Source of the DNA: Bacteroidota bacterium
GTDB taxonomy: Bacteria > Bacteroidota > Kryptoniia > Kryptoniales > JAKASW01
Direction: 5' to 3'
Length of the DNA stretch: 7,808 bases
NCBI GenBank assembly: GCA_021796055.1
Contig: JAJYOS010000282.1
Location: forward strand, 1 to 7,808
Of this stretch, positions 1 through 7,808 are shown one piece after another. Under the pieces are notes generated by a model that worked only from the letters and a program-made list of their open reading frames with translations, did not search any database and was not told where the DNA came from. A program made the translations under genes and the position numbers. Position 1 is the stretch's first letter. Each line of letters begins with the position of its first letter.

Positions 1-39
1 GTTATCCAGAGCAGTTTGACGGGGGAGAGATAATCTCAT
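1..39 (-). CDS. possible 5' end of an unidentified gene, cut by the left edge
   Basis: An ATG at 39-37 on the minus strand opens a frame that stays open for 13 codons to the edge and reads MRLSLPRQTALDN. GGAGA lies 9 nt upstream, which is an acceptable ribosome binding site. The gene would be codirectional with waaA, 274 bp downstream of its stop. Genes next to waaA are often other LPS glycosyltransferases, and the RQTALDN stretch vaguely resembles the N-terminus of GT9 heptosyltransferase-like proteins, but 13 residues cannot identify a family. A competing reading exists: plus-strand frame 3 is open from base 3 to a TAA at 123-125 (40 codons) and could be the tail of a convergent gene. The two readings overlap, so probably at most one is real. 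Confidence 0.25.
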   Translation of the reverse strand, partial: MRLSLPRQTALDN

Positions 40-180
40 ATCTTCTGTTCTCCGTCGACTTTCAAGGTCGAAGCGAATCGAAAGTTCAAAGAGTTACTGT
101 GTCAATTTTCAGACAATTGCTTTAATAAACCGTTCGAGAACCACCCGGTACGTTGCGGTCAAAAGTGACTTCGCGCTTGA

Positions 181-208
181 GTGCCTCGGTGCAAAGCACC
201 AGCCGCAC
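181..208. repeat. imperfect hairpin after waaA
   Basis: An inner perfect stem GGTGC / GCACC (188-192 with 196-200) with a 3-nt loop is flanked by an outer GTGC / GCAC pair (181-184 with 205-208), separated by unpaired bases. It lies about 105 bp past the waaA stop and could slow or end transcription, or protect the mRNA 3' end. Neither strand has a clear T-run directly after it, so it is not a canonical intrinsic terminator. Confidence 0.3.
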
Positions 209-259
209 ATTCGTCAAAATAATTTATGAGTGCGCCCTCGAAGATGCCATGGCTATCGG

Positions 260-271
260 GATAATATTATC
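260..271. repeat. 12-bp perfect palindrome
   Basis: GATAATATTATC is fully self-complementary and lies between waaA and the possible gene at the left edge. The half-site GATAAT resembles the Fur hexamer, but the usual Fur spacing and third hexamer are absent. About two perfect 12-bp palindromes are expected by chance in a window this long, so an operator role is speculative. Confidence 0.15.
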
Positions 272-313
272 AGAGCGAAACAGAACATACGAAGCCGGAC
301 AGCAACCACTGAA

Positions 314-1612
314 TCAACCCGGGCACAGCTCCCTAATCCTCGCGGCCACCGCGTCGGAAGCGCCGAGGTGCTGATCAACAAACGTTTTCGCCACCTTCCC
401 CGCCTTTTTCCGGGCAGCATCGTCGACCACCATCCGGTGCAGCAAACGGTAGGCTCCTGCCTGATCCTTCACGTAAAACAAACCGCCGGTCTCAAGTAGC
501 TTAACCGCTTCGTCGGACCTCTCGATGCGAGGTCCTGTTATTATCGGCACTCCGTAGACAGCAGGCTCCAGGACGCTGTGCACTCCGGCTCCAAACCCGC
601 CTCCGACGTACGCGACATCGGCAAGGACGTAGAGTTGTGTTAAGATACCAACCCGATCCACTATTAAAGCGGAAAAGTTGCTCTCATCTTGCTCTTTTAA
701 TTCAGAAAGCACTTTTGCCTCTGGAAATTCTTGTCGGATTCGCCCCACCTCTTCCGTGGTAGGTTCATGCGGCACGATCACGACACTAAGCGACTGGAGC
801 TTTCCGAGCAGCCTCTTCAAACCGCCCGAGACGATCTCGATATCCCTGTGCCACACGCTCCCCAAAACAAGGACTGTCTTCCGGGCCTTGTCTATACTGA
901 AAGGAAGCGCTTTTGTCACGTTATTCGTGACACTCCGGCTGAACACTCGATCGAATCTTGTATCTCCGACAACGGTCGCAACATCGGATCCCAGGAAGAA
1001 GTCAAACATCTTCTTGTGTTCTCTGGTAGTCGTGAGTATTTCGTGAGGGATACCATATAACTGTTTATAGAAATTTTTGAGAAACGTTGCTCTCTGGAAC
1101 AATTTTATTGGGAAGGTTGCGTCTGCCAGGATAATTTTTGTACCACGCCTCTTCGCCTCCTTTAGGTGATTCATCCAAAGATCGTATCTCATTATCACTG
1201 CGACCTGAGGCTTGACGATCGAAATGAACTTGCGTGCGTTTGTCGGCGTGTCTATCGGAAGATAAGTGACAACGTCGGCAAATTGATAGTTCCTGGAATA
1301 TTCATATCCCGACGGGGAGAAGAAGGAAGCGATAATATGATAGCCGGATTTCTTCAGAATTTCGATTATCGGTTTAGCCTGCTCGAATTCACCCAATGAT
1401 GACGCGTGGAACCAAATCCTCTTGTCCTCCGGCACGCGCGAGATGTTATCCTTAAGGGCACTGAATAGTTCCGCTCGACCTCTGAGTCCCCTCCTCGCTT
1501 TGCTGTCGAACAGCGAGATTAAGGAATACGCAAGGTGCATCAGGTTGATGAAAACATACGAGTAAAGAAAATCGGCGACGACTGATTCTTTCTTTATCTC
1601 TTGCTTAACCAT
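314..1612 (-). CDS. waaA: 3-deoxy-D-manno-octulosonic acid (Kdo) transferase
   Basis: WaaA (KdtA) transfers Kdo from CMP-Kdo to the lipid A precursor on the inner face of the inner membrane, the step linking lipid A to LPS core. The 432-residue length fits the family. Residues about 11-35 form the usual N-terminal membrane anchor. The acceptor-side domain follows, with HASSLGEFEQ (69-78) carrying the expected catalytic Glu75. The donor-side domain has GDTRFDRV (216-223), PHEPT (281-285), GGGF (337-340) and HSVLEPAVYGVPIITGP (345-361), all typical of this family. The proteobacterial ETELWP motif is replaced by MRYDLW (141-146), close to the KYEFW form of Bacteroidota. The ATG at 1612 has AGGA 9 nt upstream and overlaps the end of the EnvC-like gene by 19 bp. 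It is the last gene of the operon. Whether one or two Kdo residues are added cannot be read from sequence. Confidence 0.95.
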   Translation of the reverse strand: MVKQEIKKESVVADFLYSYVFINLMHLAYSLISLFDSKARRGLRGRAELFSALKDNISRVPEDKRIWFHASSLGEFEQAKPIIEILKKSGYHIIASFFSPSGYEYSRNYQFADVVTYLPIDTPTNARKFISIVKPQVAVIMRYDLWMNHLKEAKRRGTKIILADATFPIKLFQRATFLKNFYKQLYGIPHEILTTTREHKKMFDFFLGSDVATVVGDTRFDRVFSRSVTNNVTKALPFSIDKARKTVLVLGSVWHRDIEIVSGGLKRLLGKLQSLSVVIVPHEPTTEEVGRIRQEFPEAKVLSELKEQDESNFSALIVDRVGILTQLYVLADVAYVGGGFGAGVHSVLEPAVYGVPIITGPRIERSDEAVKLLETGGLFYVKDQAGAYRLLHRMVVDDAARKKAGKVAKTFVDQHLGASDAVAARIRELCPG

Positions 1613-2820
1613 AATTCCGGATCCTGCTTTTTTGTGTTCAGCCAGACTTCAAAATGCAATATGGATCCGCCGAGAGATTCGCCGACAGTCCCAATGGGCT
1701 GGAGTGCTGTGACCTTTTCTCCTTCCCTGACGAAGATATTCGATAAATGCGAATATACGGTTCTAAGGCCGTTGTAATTATCTATTATGATCAGATTCCC
1801 ATATGAAGGCAGCCAGAAGATCCTCGAGACCACACCGTCGGCGACGCTTCTCACTTGGGAGTTGTCTGGTACCGCGATGTCGATTCCATAATTTAGAGTG
1901 ACCGTCTTGAGGACAGGATTTTCCTGTTCCCCGTAGTTCGCGACGACTCTTCCCTGAGATACGGGCCACGGGAGGTGTCCCTTCAACCCGGTGAGGCTTT
2001 CGGCCAAAACGGATGGAGCGCCTTCACTGTAATTATTATAATTGCTCTTTCGAGCGGGCTTCTTCCTAGATTCTTCAGCAATCAGATTCTGGATAAGGCT
2101 CTCAAGTTCCGCCGCCGCCGCCTGTGACCGCTTTAGTTGTTCGGCATAGATTCGCTTGCTCTTCCGGAGTTGGTAGATCACTCGCCGGTGTTCCACTATA
2201 CTCGATGCAAGCCGCGTTTCTTCCACGTTTTTTCGTCTAAGGTAATTCTGCTGCTCAGCCAAACGTTTTCCGAGCTGCACGCGAAGCGACGTGAGTTTTT
2301 CTTTCTCAGAGGTGATCGAATTCAAGTCAAGCCTTGTCTGGTCGGAAAACCTCTTCAAATACTCATAGCGGACGAGCATCTCGTTGACAGATTGAGACGT
2401 GAGGAGCAGCTCAAGATCATGCATTCTCCCCTGTTCATAGAAACCTCTAGCGAAGCTCGCGTACTCTTCCCTAAGATTTTCGAGATTTGCCGATGCGTCG
2501 CTGATTTTCTTCTCGACTGATGAAATATCCCTCGAGTTGTTGCTGATCTGATTCGAGATTCTGTTTATGGTCAGCCGGGTTTTTAGATTACGCTTCTCAA
2601 GATTGTCCAGGGTGGCCAGAGACACGGACTCTTTCCGGTTGCTCTCCGCGAGCCTTCTCTGGTAAAGTTGAATGTTGCCCCTGATCCTTGAGAGTTCCTG
2701 CTTCTTCTTGCTAAGCTTAGGCCTTTGTTGGCCTGGCGCTGAAGGCGCAAGAAAAGCCGAACAGATCAGTACGGCAAATAATTCAATTAAGAATGACTTC
2801 CTTCGCATCGGACGGCACAT
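1594..2820 (-). CDS. EnvC-like murein hydrolase activator: coiled coil plus degenerate LytM/M23 domain
   Basis: The protein (408 aa from this start) has a signal peptide (RRK, then a hydrophobic stretch to about residue 28), a long charged coiled coil (about 35-255) and a C-terminal LytM/M23 domain (about 283-400), the architecture of EnvC. The active site is incomplete. The first zinc ligand His is Asn310 (NYGID, with Asp314 kept), His358 is present (YSH), and the first His of HxH is Ile387 (ILHFE, with His389 kept). It is therefore probably not a hydrolase; like E. coli EnvC it may activate a cell-wall amidase during division. The frame stays open to an ATG at 2886, but that start would overlap the DUF4292 gene by 104 bp and place a basic tail before the signal peptide. 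ATG 2820 has GAAGAG 11 nt upstream and overlaps by 38 bp; ATG 2808, directly before MRRK, is the other candidate but lacks a visible SD. Confidence 0.88.
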   Translation of the reverse strand: MCRPMRRKSFLIELFAVLICSAFLAPSAPGQQRPKLSKKKQELSRIRGNIQLYQRRLAESNRKESVSLATLDNLEKRNLKTRLTINRISNQISNNSRDISSVEKKISDASANLENLREEYASFARGFYEQGRMHDLELLLTSQSVNEMLVRYEYLKRFSDQTRLDLNSITSEKEKLTSLRVQLGKRLAEQQNYLRRKNVEETRLASSIVEHRRVIYQLRKSKRIYAEQLKRSQAAAAELESLIQNLIAEESRKKPARKSNYNNYSEGAPSVLAESLTGLKGHLPWPVSQGRVVANYGEQENPVLKTVTLNYGIDIAVPDNSQVRSVADGVVSRIFWLPSYGNLIIIDNYNGLRTVYSHLSNIFVREGEKVTALQPIGTVGESLGGSILHFEVWLNTKKQDPELWLSKR

Positions 2821-3547
2821 TAAATTCGACGCTCTTCTTCTTATTAAGAGAAGCATCTCGATAATAGAGTTTTGCTGATACACCATGTTTTAGGTCTTCA
2901 AACGAGACGCTTCGTGGAAAATAGCCGCTTCCAAGGTTTTCGAAATCGGAATACTGGATTTTCATGATTGTCTCCCCCCCGATAGTCTTGACGTATTCCT
3001 TCGTCCGCATGTACTCCCCATCCACCGTATACTTCTCCACGGTATCCTGACTAACGTAAGTGAAACTTACTGTGCTTCCGTCAGCATGCCGATACAGTTG
3101 AGGTTCGTACATATTGCTCACCGGAGGCATCAGATCGAGAAGAAGATTCGTAAACGATGATCCGTCAGAGGCTATCATAAGGAAATTTCTGAGATTGGCT
3201 GACGTTGGCTTTCCCATGAAAAGAACGTTGTGCAGACTATTATATACCAGAAGAGTGTCTTCGGTTAGACGCACTTGCGCCACCTTTATGCCGAAGGGGC
3301 CGTACAGACTCACCATGGCCGATGACGGTCTATGAATCGCCATGTCGAAGCTCGCGGAATACGCTCCCTGCTTAGTCTCAAAGCTGCCGTAACCGCTCGT
3401 ATTGAAATATTGAATCGCGTTTGACTGTGTCTGAATTTCATCGGCAACCTTCTGGGCCGTCACTCCGGACAAATCAACATAGTATGATGTCGCCGCGCAT
3501 CCGACAAACAAAACGGAGAAAAGAACAAATACAGAAAACCGGATCAA
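2783..3547 (-). CDS. DUF4292 family outer-membrane lipoprotein (LolB-like)
   Basis: This 254-residue protein has a short hydrophobic signal ending in a lipobox-like FVGC with Cys17, so it is predicted to be lipidated. The body is beta-rich and resembles DUF4292 proteins, including the central LYGPFGIKVAQVRLTEDTLLVYN-type segment (81-103) and a C-terminal EFNVPSDA strand. DUF4292 is thought to share the LolA/LolB/LppX half-barrel fold, which binds lipids or lipoprotein acyl chains, but its function is not established. The start is TTG (3547-3545), preceded 7 nt upstream by GAGAAAG; its bases overlap the upstream TPR stop (TTGA), so translation is probably coupled. The position between a TPR lipoprotein and an EnvC-like protein matches the order commonly seen in Bacteroidota and supports the family call. 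A role in lipoprotein or LPS handling at the outer membrane is inference only. Confidence 0.8.
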   Translation of the reverse strand: MIRFSVFVLFSVLFVGCAATSYYVDLSGVTAQKVADEIQTQSNAIQYFNTSGYGSFETKQGAYSASFDMAIHRPSSAMVSLYGPFGIKVAQVRLTEDTLLVYNSLHNVLFMGKPTSANLRNFLMIASDGSSFTNLLLDLMPPVSNMYEPQLYRHADGSTVSFTYVSQDTVEKYTVDGEYMRTKEYVKTIGGETIMKIQYSDFENLGSGYFPRSVSFEDLKHGVSAKLYYRDASLNKKKSVEFNVPSDAKEVILN

Positions 3548-5277
3548 GATTTGGCTTTCTCAATTTTCTCTTTGAGGTTGGTTTTGGCTGGATCGCTCTG
3601 AAGCGCCTTCTCCCACTGTTCAACTGCTTTAGACCTTTCGCCCATCTTCTCGTAAATGTCGCCCAAGTGCTCTTCTAATGTCGCCGGTGAACCGTCAGCC
3701 TTGGTCCTTTTGGAGAGCGCCTTCCGCACAAACTCTTCCGCCTTTTTGTAGTCGCCGAGCTTGAAATAAACCCAGCCCATCGTGTCCAGATACGCGCTGT
3801 TCTTAGGATCCAATTCGATGGCACGCTTGGCCATCTCCAGCGCCTTCTCCAAATCTATTCCCCGTTCCGAAAGGCTGTAAGCGAAGTTATTAAGGATGAG
3901 CGAGTTCTTCGAATCGAGTTTAAGTGCGGTCTCGTACAGTCTATACGCGTCGTCATACCTGTGCAGCGCCTCGTAGACCTGTCCCAGTATGCTGAGCGCG
4001 TCGGTCTCCGTCGGCTTGATTGAGAGAGCCTTCTCAAGCGGCGCCACAGCCTCCTCGTTCTTCCCTTCCTGGTTGAGCGCTAGTCCGAGAAACAGGTTAA
4101 TCCTATAATCATTTGGAAAGAATTTAACAGCGTCGGACATGACTGCCGCCATCTTGTCATATTCCTTCCCCTGGTAGTAGAGGATCCCGAGCGCCTGCCA
4201 CGCGTTTACGTTGGTAGAATCAAGTGCTATCGACTTCTTCAGATAAGCCGCTGAAGTGGAATCCTCGTGCGCGTACGAAGCGCCAAGTCCCGCCATAAGG
4301 TATGAGCGAGCATCGTTTGGATAGAGCCTCAGCAGTTTCGCGAATATTTCCTGGGCAAAAGGAACAATGCTTGAATCCTGCTGCATCTCATTCAAATAGA
4401 ATTGTCCAATCGCAAATTTCGCATCGGCCCTTGTCGAATCGGAGGTGAATATAGTGTCCAGTAGGCTGTCGGCACCCGAGAAATTCTTCATCCTTAGGTA
4501 CACTGTTGCTTCTCGGGCCATGAGGTCGTAATTATTCTTGTTCCCGGCCATCATATCATTGAGGATATGTAACGCGTCCTCATTTTTCCCCACCTGCATG
4601 TAAAGATCAATCAGCATTTCCTTCAAAGGGACATTTGACGGATCGAGACGAAGCATGGCGTCGACCACGCCGATTGACTTGTCGTATTCGTTGGTAGTGT
4701 TGTATATCCTGACTAGCTGCATCATGGTCGCAAGGTCCGGACCGGTAAACCTGAGCGACCTTTGATACAATTCAGCGGCCATCTTGGGTTGGTCCTGTTC
4801 ATACAATCTTGCAAGGACAAGCATATCCTCGACATCCGTGCTGTCAGTCGAAAGGATCTTTTGATATTCTATTTTGGCGCTGTCGATATTAAAATCGGAT
4901 AGATAAGCTTCTGCCAGCGTTCTTCTAAAACGAATTTGATTCGGATCGAGCTGAACGGATGTCTTCGCCTGGTCGATGGCCATCTTGGGTTTTCCAAGTC
5001 GCATATAATCTCTGGCCATCGCATCGAAAATATTCGGATCCTTATAAGTCATCAACGCTTCTTGATACTCAAGAATGGCCTGCGCGTATTCTCCTTTCAC
5101 GTCATTCAGGTTACCCGCGATGAAATGATCCATCGCCGCACGATAATTCGGATCGGTTGCCGACAAATCCCGCTCGGATTTCCTGGGTGCCGAGGGGGTC
5201 CCGATCTCACTACCGGCAGAGCATCCCATGATTCCGATCGTGCAGGCGCATAAAATAGTTAACACAAATTTGAACAC
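3544..5277 (-). CDS. TPR-repeat lipoprotein
   Basis: The 577-residue protein begins with a hydrophobic signal and a lipobox IMGC (Cys19), followed by a Ser/Pro/Lys-rich linker to about residue 42. The rest is tetratricopeptide repeats from about 45 to 566. The most canonical lie in the C-terminal half: for example KNEEAVAPLEKALSIKPTE (406-424), RYDDAYRLYETALKLDSKN (440-458), the repeat ending in AIELDPKNSAY (486-496), and GWVYFKLGDYKKAEEFVRKA (501-520). I estimate 13-15 repeats, several divergent in the middle. TPR arrays are protein-binding scaffolds; as a lipoprotein it likely faces the periplasm and organises envelope proteins, but the partner is unknown. The start codon is GTG, supported by GAGGAG five nt upstream. 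It is the first gene of the envelope operon, and its stop overlaps the start of the DUF4292 gene by four bases. Confidence 0.9.
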   Translation of the reverse strand: MFKFVLTILCACTIGIMGCSAGSEIGTPSAPRKSERDLSATDPNYRAAMDHFIAGNLNDVKGEYAQAILEYQEALMTYKDPNIFDAMARDYMRLGKPKMAIDQAKTSVQLDPNQIRFRRTLAEAYLSDFNIDSAKIEYQKILSTDSTDVEDMLVLARLYEQDQPKMAAELYQRSLRFTGPDLATMMQLVRIYNTTNEYDKSIGVVDAMLRLDPSNVPLKEMLIDLYMQVGKNEDALHILNDMMAGNKNNYDLMAREATVYLRMKNFSGADSLLDTIFTSDSTRADAKFAIGQFYLNEMQQDSSIVPFAQEIFAKLLRLYPNDARSYLMAGLGASYAHEDSTSAAYLKKSIALDSTNVNAWQALGILYYQGKEYDKMAAVMSDAVKFFPNDYRINLFLGLALNQEGKNEEAVAPLEKALSIKPTETDALSILGQVYEALHRYDDAYRLYETALKLDSKNSLILNNFAYSLSERGIDLEKALEMAKRAIELDPKNSAYLDTMGWVYFKLGDYKKAEEFVRKALSKRTKADGSPATLEEHLGDIYEKMGERSKAVEQWEKALQSDPAKTNLKEKIEKAKS

Positions 5278-5282
5278 TTTAT

Positions 5283-5288
5283 CTCCTC
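5283..5288 (-). promoter_or_regulatory. Shine-Dalgarno site of the TPR lipoprotein gene
   Basis: GAGGAG reads on the minus strand five nt before the GTG at 5277. It decides the non-ATG start and gives the first gene of the operon a strong ribosome binding site. Confidence 0.75.
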
Positions 5289-5293
5289 GTCGG

Positions 5294-5324
5294 TAAATTT
5301 AACTTTGGATGGTGTTCCAAACAA
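5294..5324 (-). promoter_or_regulatory. candidate Bacteroidota-type promoter of the envelope operon
   Basis: On the minus strand TTG (5324-5322) is followed after 20 bp by TAAATTTA (5301-5294), one mismatch from the Bacteroidota -7 element TAnnTTTG. The spacing equals that of the stronger atpD promoter in this window. Transcription would start near 5290, leaving a leader of only about a dozen bases that includes the GAGGAG site. The -33 TTG lies in the U-rich tail of the preceding terminator hairpin. Plausible but unproven. Confidence 0.4.
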
Positions 5325-5328
5325 GAAA

Positions 5329-5364
5329 GGAAAGCGGACACGAACTCACCTAAATGTCCGTTCC
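5329..5364 (-). terminator. probable terminator after atpC
   Basis: On the minus strand, starting 7 nt past the atpC stop, GGAA-CGGACA pairs with TGTCCG-(CT)-TTCC around a 14-nt loop: a 6-bp stem extended by 4 bp across a two-base bulge. It is followed by the T-rich run TTTCTTGTTTGG. The interrupted T-run suggests incomplete termination, so some readthrough into the envelope operon is possible. On the plus strand the hairpin is followed by CCCTTTTT, but no plus-strand gene enters here. Confidence 0.55.
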
Positions 5365-5371
5365 GCCCTTT

Positions 5372-7242
<1,871 letters not shown>

Positions 7243-7245
7243 TTA

Positions 7246-7276
7246 CAAATATAGAGCCGAAAGCACACATATTCAA
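7246..7276 (-). promoter_or_regulatory. Bacteroidota-type promoter of atpDC
   Basis: On the minus strand TTG (7276-7274) is followed after exactly 20 bp by TATATTTG (7253-7246), a perfect match to the Bacteroidota primary-sigma -7 element TAnnTTTG with its -33 TTG. Transcription should begin near 7242, giving a leader of about 24 nt before the atpD ATG. There is no good TTGACA/TATAAT pair at the same place. Confidence 0.7.
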
Positions 7277-7382
7277 TTGAGAAAATTGGTGCCATCCCAA
7301 AGGCGAGTGTAGCCCGTGAATTTCTTTTCATGTCATTTTAATTGTCGTTTCACGAGTACGTGGCAATATTAGTTCTGCAAAC

Positions 7383-7388
7383 AAGGAG
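7383..7388 (+). promoter_or_regulatory. Shine-Dalgarno site of the HtrA/DegP gene
   Basis: AAGGAG lies nine nt before the ATG at 7398 and is a complete anti-16S match. It fixes the start against the second in-frame ATG at 7407. I could not find a convincing promoter upstream on the plus strand; TTGTCG at 7342 with AATATT at 7365, and TAGTTCTG at 7370-7377 (one mismatch from TAnnTTTG but without a properly spaced TTG), are weak candidates. Confidence 0.8.
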
Positions 7389-7397
7389 ATTAAAACA

Positions 7398-7808
7398 ATG
7401 GCAGAAATGATTAAACGGAAACTAATATACGGAGCTGGAGCTCTTGGGGTCATAGCCGTGGTTTTCGTGCTGACGATGGGTCTTACTTTTGGTAAGGTGG
7501 GAGATACCCACAAGCCTGTCAAACTCGGCGCGGCCGCACCGCCTATATCTAGAGTCGCTCCATCGGTCGAAGATCTAAGCAACGCTTTCATAACGGTCGC
7601 GAAAGCCGTAACGCCCGCGGTGGTACAGATTCGCGTTACATCAACTCCAAAGGCAGTCAACGTACCGAATGGAGGAAACGCACCTGGCAACATGTTCCGC
7701 TTCTTCTTCGGTCCCGATTTCCCATTCCACAGTTTCAACGTACCTCAAGCTAAGCCGGAGCCAGAAGAGGCGCTCGGCTCTGGAGTCATAGTGACCCCAA
7801 ACGGCTAC
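7398..7808 (+). CDS. Do/DegP/HtrA family periplasmic serine protease, N-terminal part
   Basis: The frame opens at ATG 7398 and runs uninterrupted for 137 codons off the right edge. Residues about 8-30 are a hydrophobic signal anchor or signal peptide after MAEMIKRK. A Pro-rich linker follows, then FITVAKAVTPAVVQIRV (64-80), the characteristic first strand region of HtrA proteases. Next is a flexible insert rich in Phe, Gly and Pro (FRFFFGPDFPFHSF, 100-113), equivalent to the LA loop, then ALGSGVIVTPNGY (125-137), which immediately precedes the catalytic His segment. The His-Asp-Ser triad and the PDZ domains lie outside the window. DegP-type proteins degrade or chaperone misfolded envelope proteins. 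The gene is divergent from atpD across 179 bp. The family is clear; whether it is DegP-, DegQ- or DegS-like is not. Confidence 0.93.
   Translation, partial: MAEMIKRKLIYGAGALGVIAVVFVLTMGLTFGKVGDTHKPVKLGAAAPPISRVAPSVEDLSNAFITVAKAVTPAVVQIRVTSTPKAVNVPNGGNAPGNMFRFFFGPDFPFHSFNVPQAKPEPEEALGSGVIVTPNGY

Larger units (their letters stand above)
40..313. other. intergenic region downstream of waaA
   Basis: This stretch of about 270 bp holds no convincing gene; the short plus-strand frames in it continue antisense into waaA and look like chance frames. It contains an imperfect hairpin at 181-208 and a 12-bp palindrome at 260-271. On the minus strand TTGACA (105-100) is followed after 17 bp by TTCGAT (82-77), a -35/-10-like pair with a poor -10, which could drive the possible gene starting at 39. 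No tRNA cloverleaf or U-tract terminator was seen. Confidence 0.5.

Noticed and set aside
131..145. GTTCGAGAAC stretch resembling a tRNA T-loop
   Set aside because: No acceptor, D or anticodon stems can be drawn around it; it is a simple near-palindrome.
150..313. Plus-strand frame starting at 153 (73 codons)
   Set aside because: It has no ribosome binding site, runs into the antisense strand of waaA and resembles no known family.
678..1060. Two overlapping plus-strand frames of 109 and 122 codons opposite waaA
   Set aside because: They lie antisense to the conserved middle of WaaA and have low-complexity, Ser/Arg-rich or His-rich translations typical of shadow frames.
7328..7738. 136-codon minus-strand frame opposite the protease gene
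   Set aside because: It is antisense to a clear HtrA N-terminus that has a complete Shine-Dalgarno site, and its own protein sequence shows no recognisable domain.

Overview
The window looks like a chromosomal housekeeping segment from a Gram-negative bacterium of the Bacteroidota / Chlorobiota / Ignavibacteriota assemblage. This placement is inferred from four things. The gene order TPR lipoprotein, DUF4292 lipoprotein, EnvC-like protein is typical of Bacteroidota relatives. The F1 genes atpD-atpC stand alone, without the rest of the ATP synthase operon. The Kdo transferase carries a KYEFW-like motif (MRYDLW). A Bacteroidota-type promoter (TTG-N20-TATATTTG) sits in front of atpD. Good Shine-Dalgarno sequences (AAGGAG, GAGGAG) are also present; these are uncommon in Bacteroidia proper, so an early-branching relative is more likely. 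I cannot name a species.

Layout from left to right. Positions 1-313 hold no gene I can call firmly: possibly the first 13 codons of a minus-strand gene leaving the left edge, otherwise spacer with a hairpin and a 12-bp palindrome. Positions 314-5277 are a tightly packed minus-strand operon. Read in transcription order it is a TPR lipoprotein (start 5277), a DUF4292 lipoprotein (start 3547), an EnvC-like protein with a degenerate LytM domain (start about 2820) and the Kdo transferase waaA (start 1612). All three junctions overlap. A 94-bp gap (5278-5371) holds a probable terminator for the upstream unit and a candidate promoter for the envelope operon. Positions 5372-7218 are atpC and atpD (minus strand, ATGA overlap). 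A 179-bp divergent intergenic region contains the strong atpD promoter. At the right edge, 7398-7808 (plus strand) is the N-terminal part of a DegP/HtrA periplasmic serine protease.

Functionally, the four-gene operon concerns the cell envelope: two outer-membrane or periplasmic lipoproteins, a probable regulator of peptidoglycan hydrolysis, and the enzyme that adds Kdo to lipid A. The divergent HtrA protease is also an envelope quality-control protein. AtpD and AtpC are the catalytic and the epsilon subunits of the F1 ATPase. I see no mobile element, CRISPR array, defence system, tRNA or rRNA. The most unusual points are the predicted loss of catalysis in the EnvC-like protein, the promoter architecture and the tight coupling of the envelope operon; I found no clearly undescribed system.
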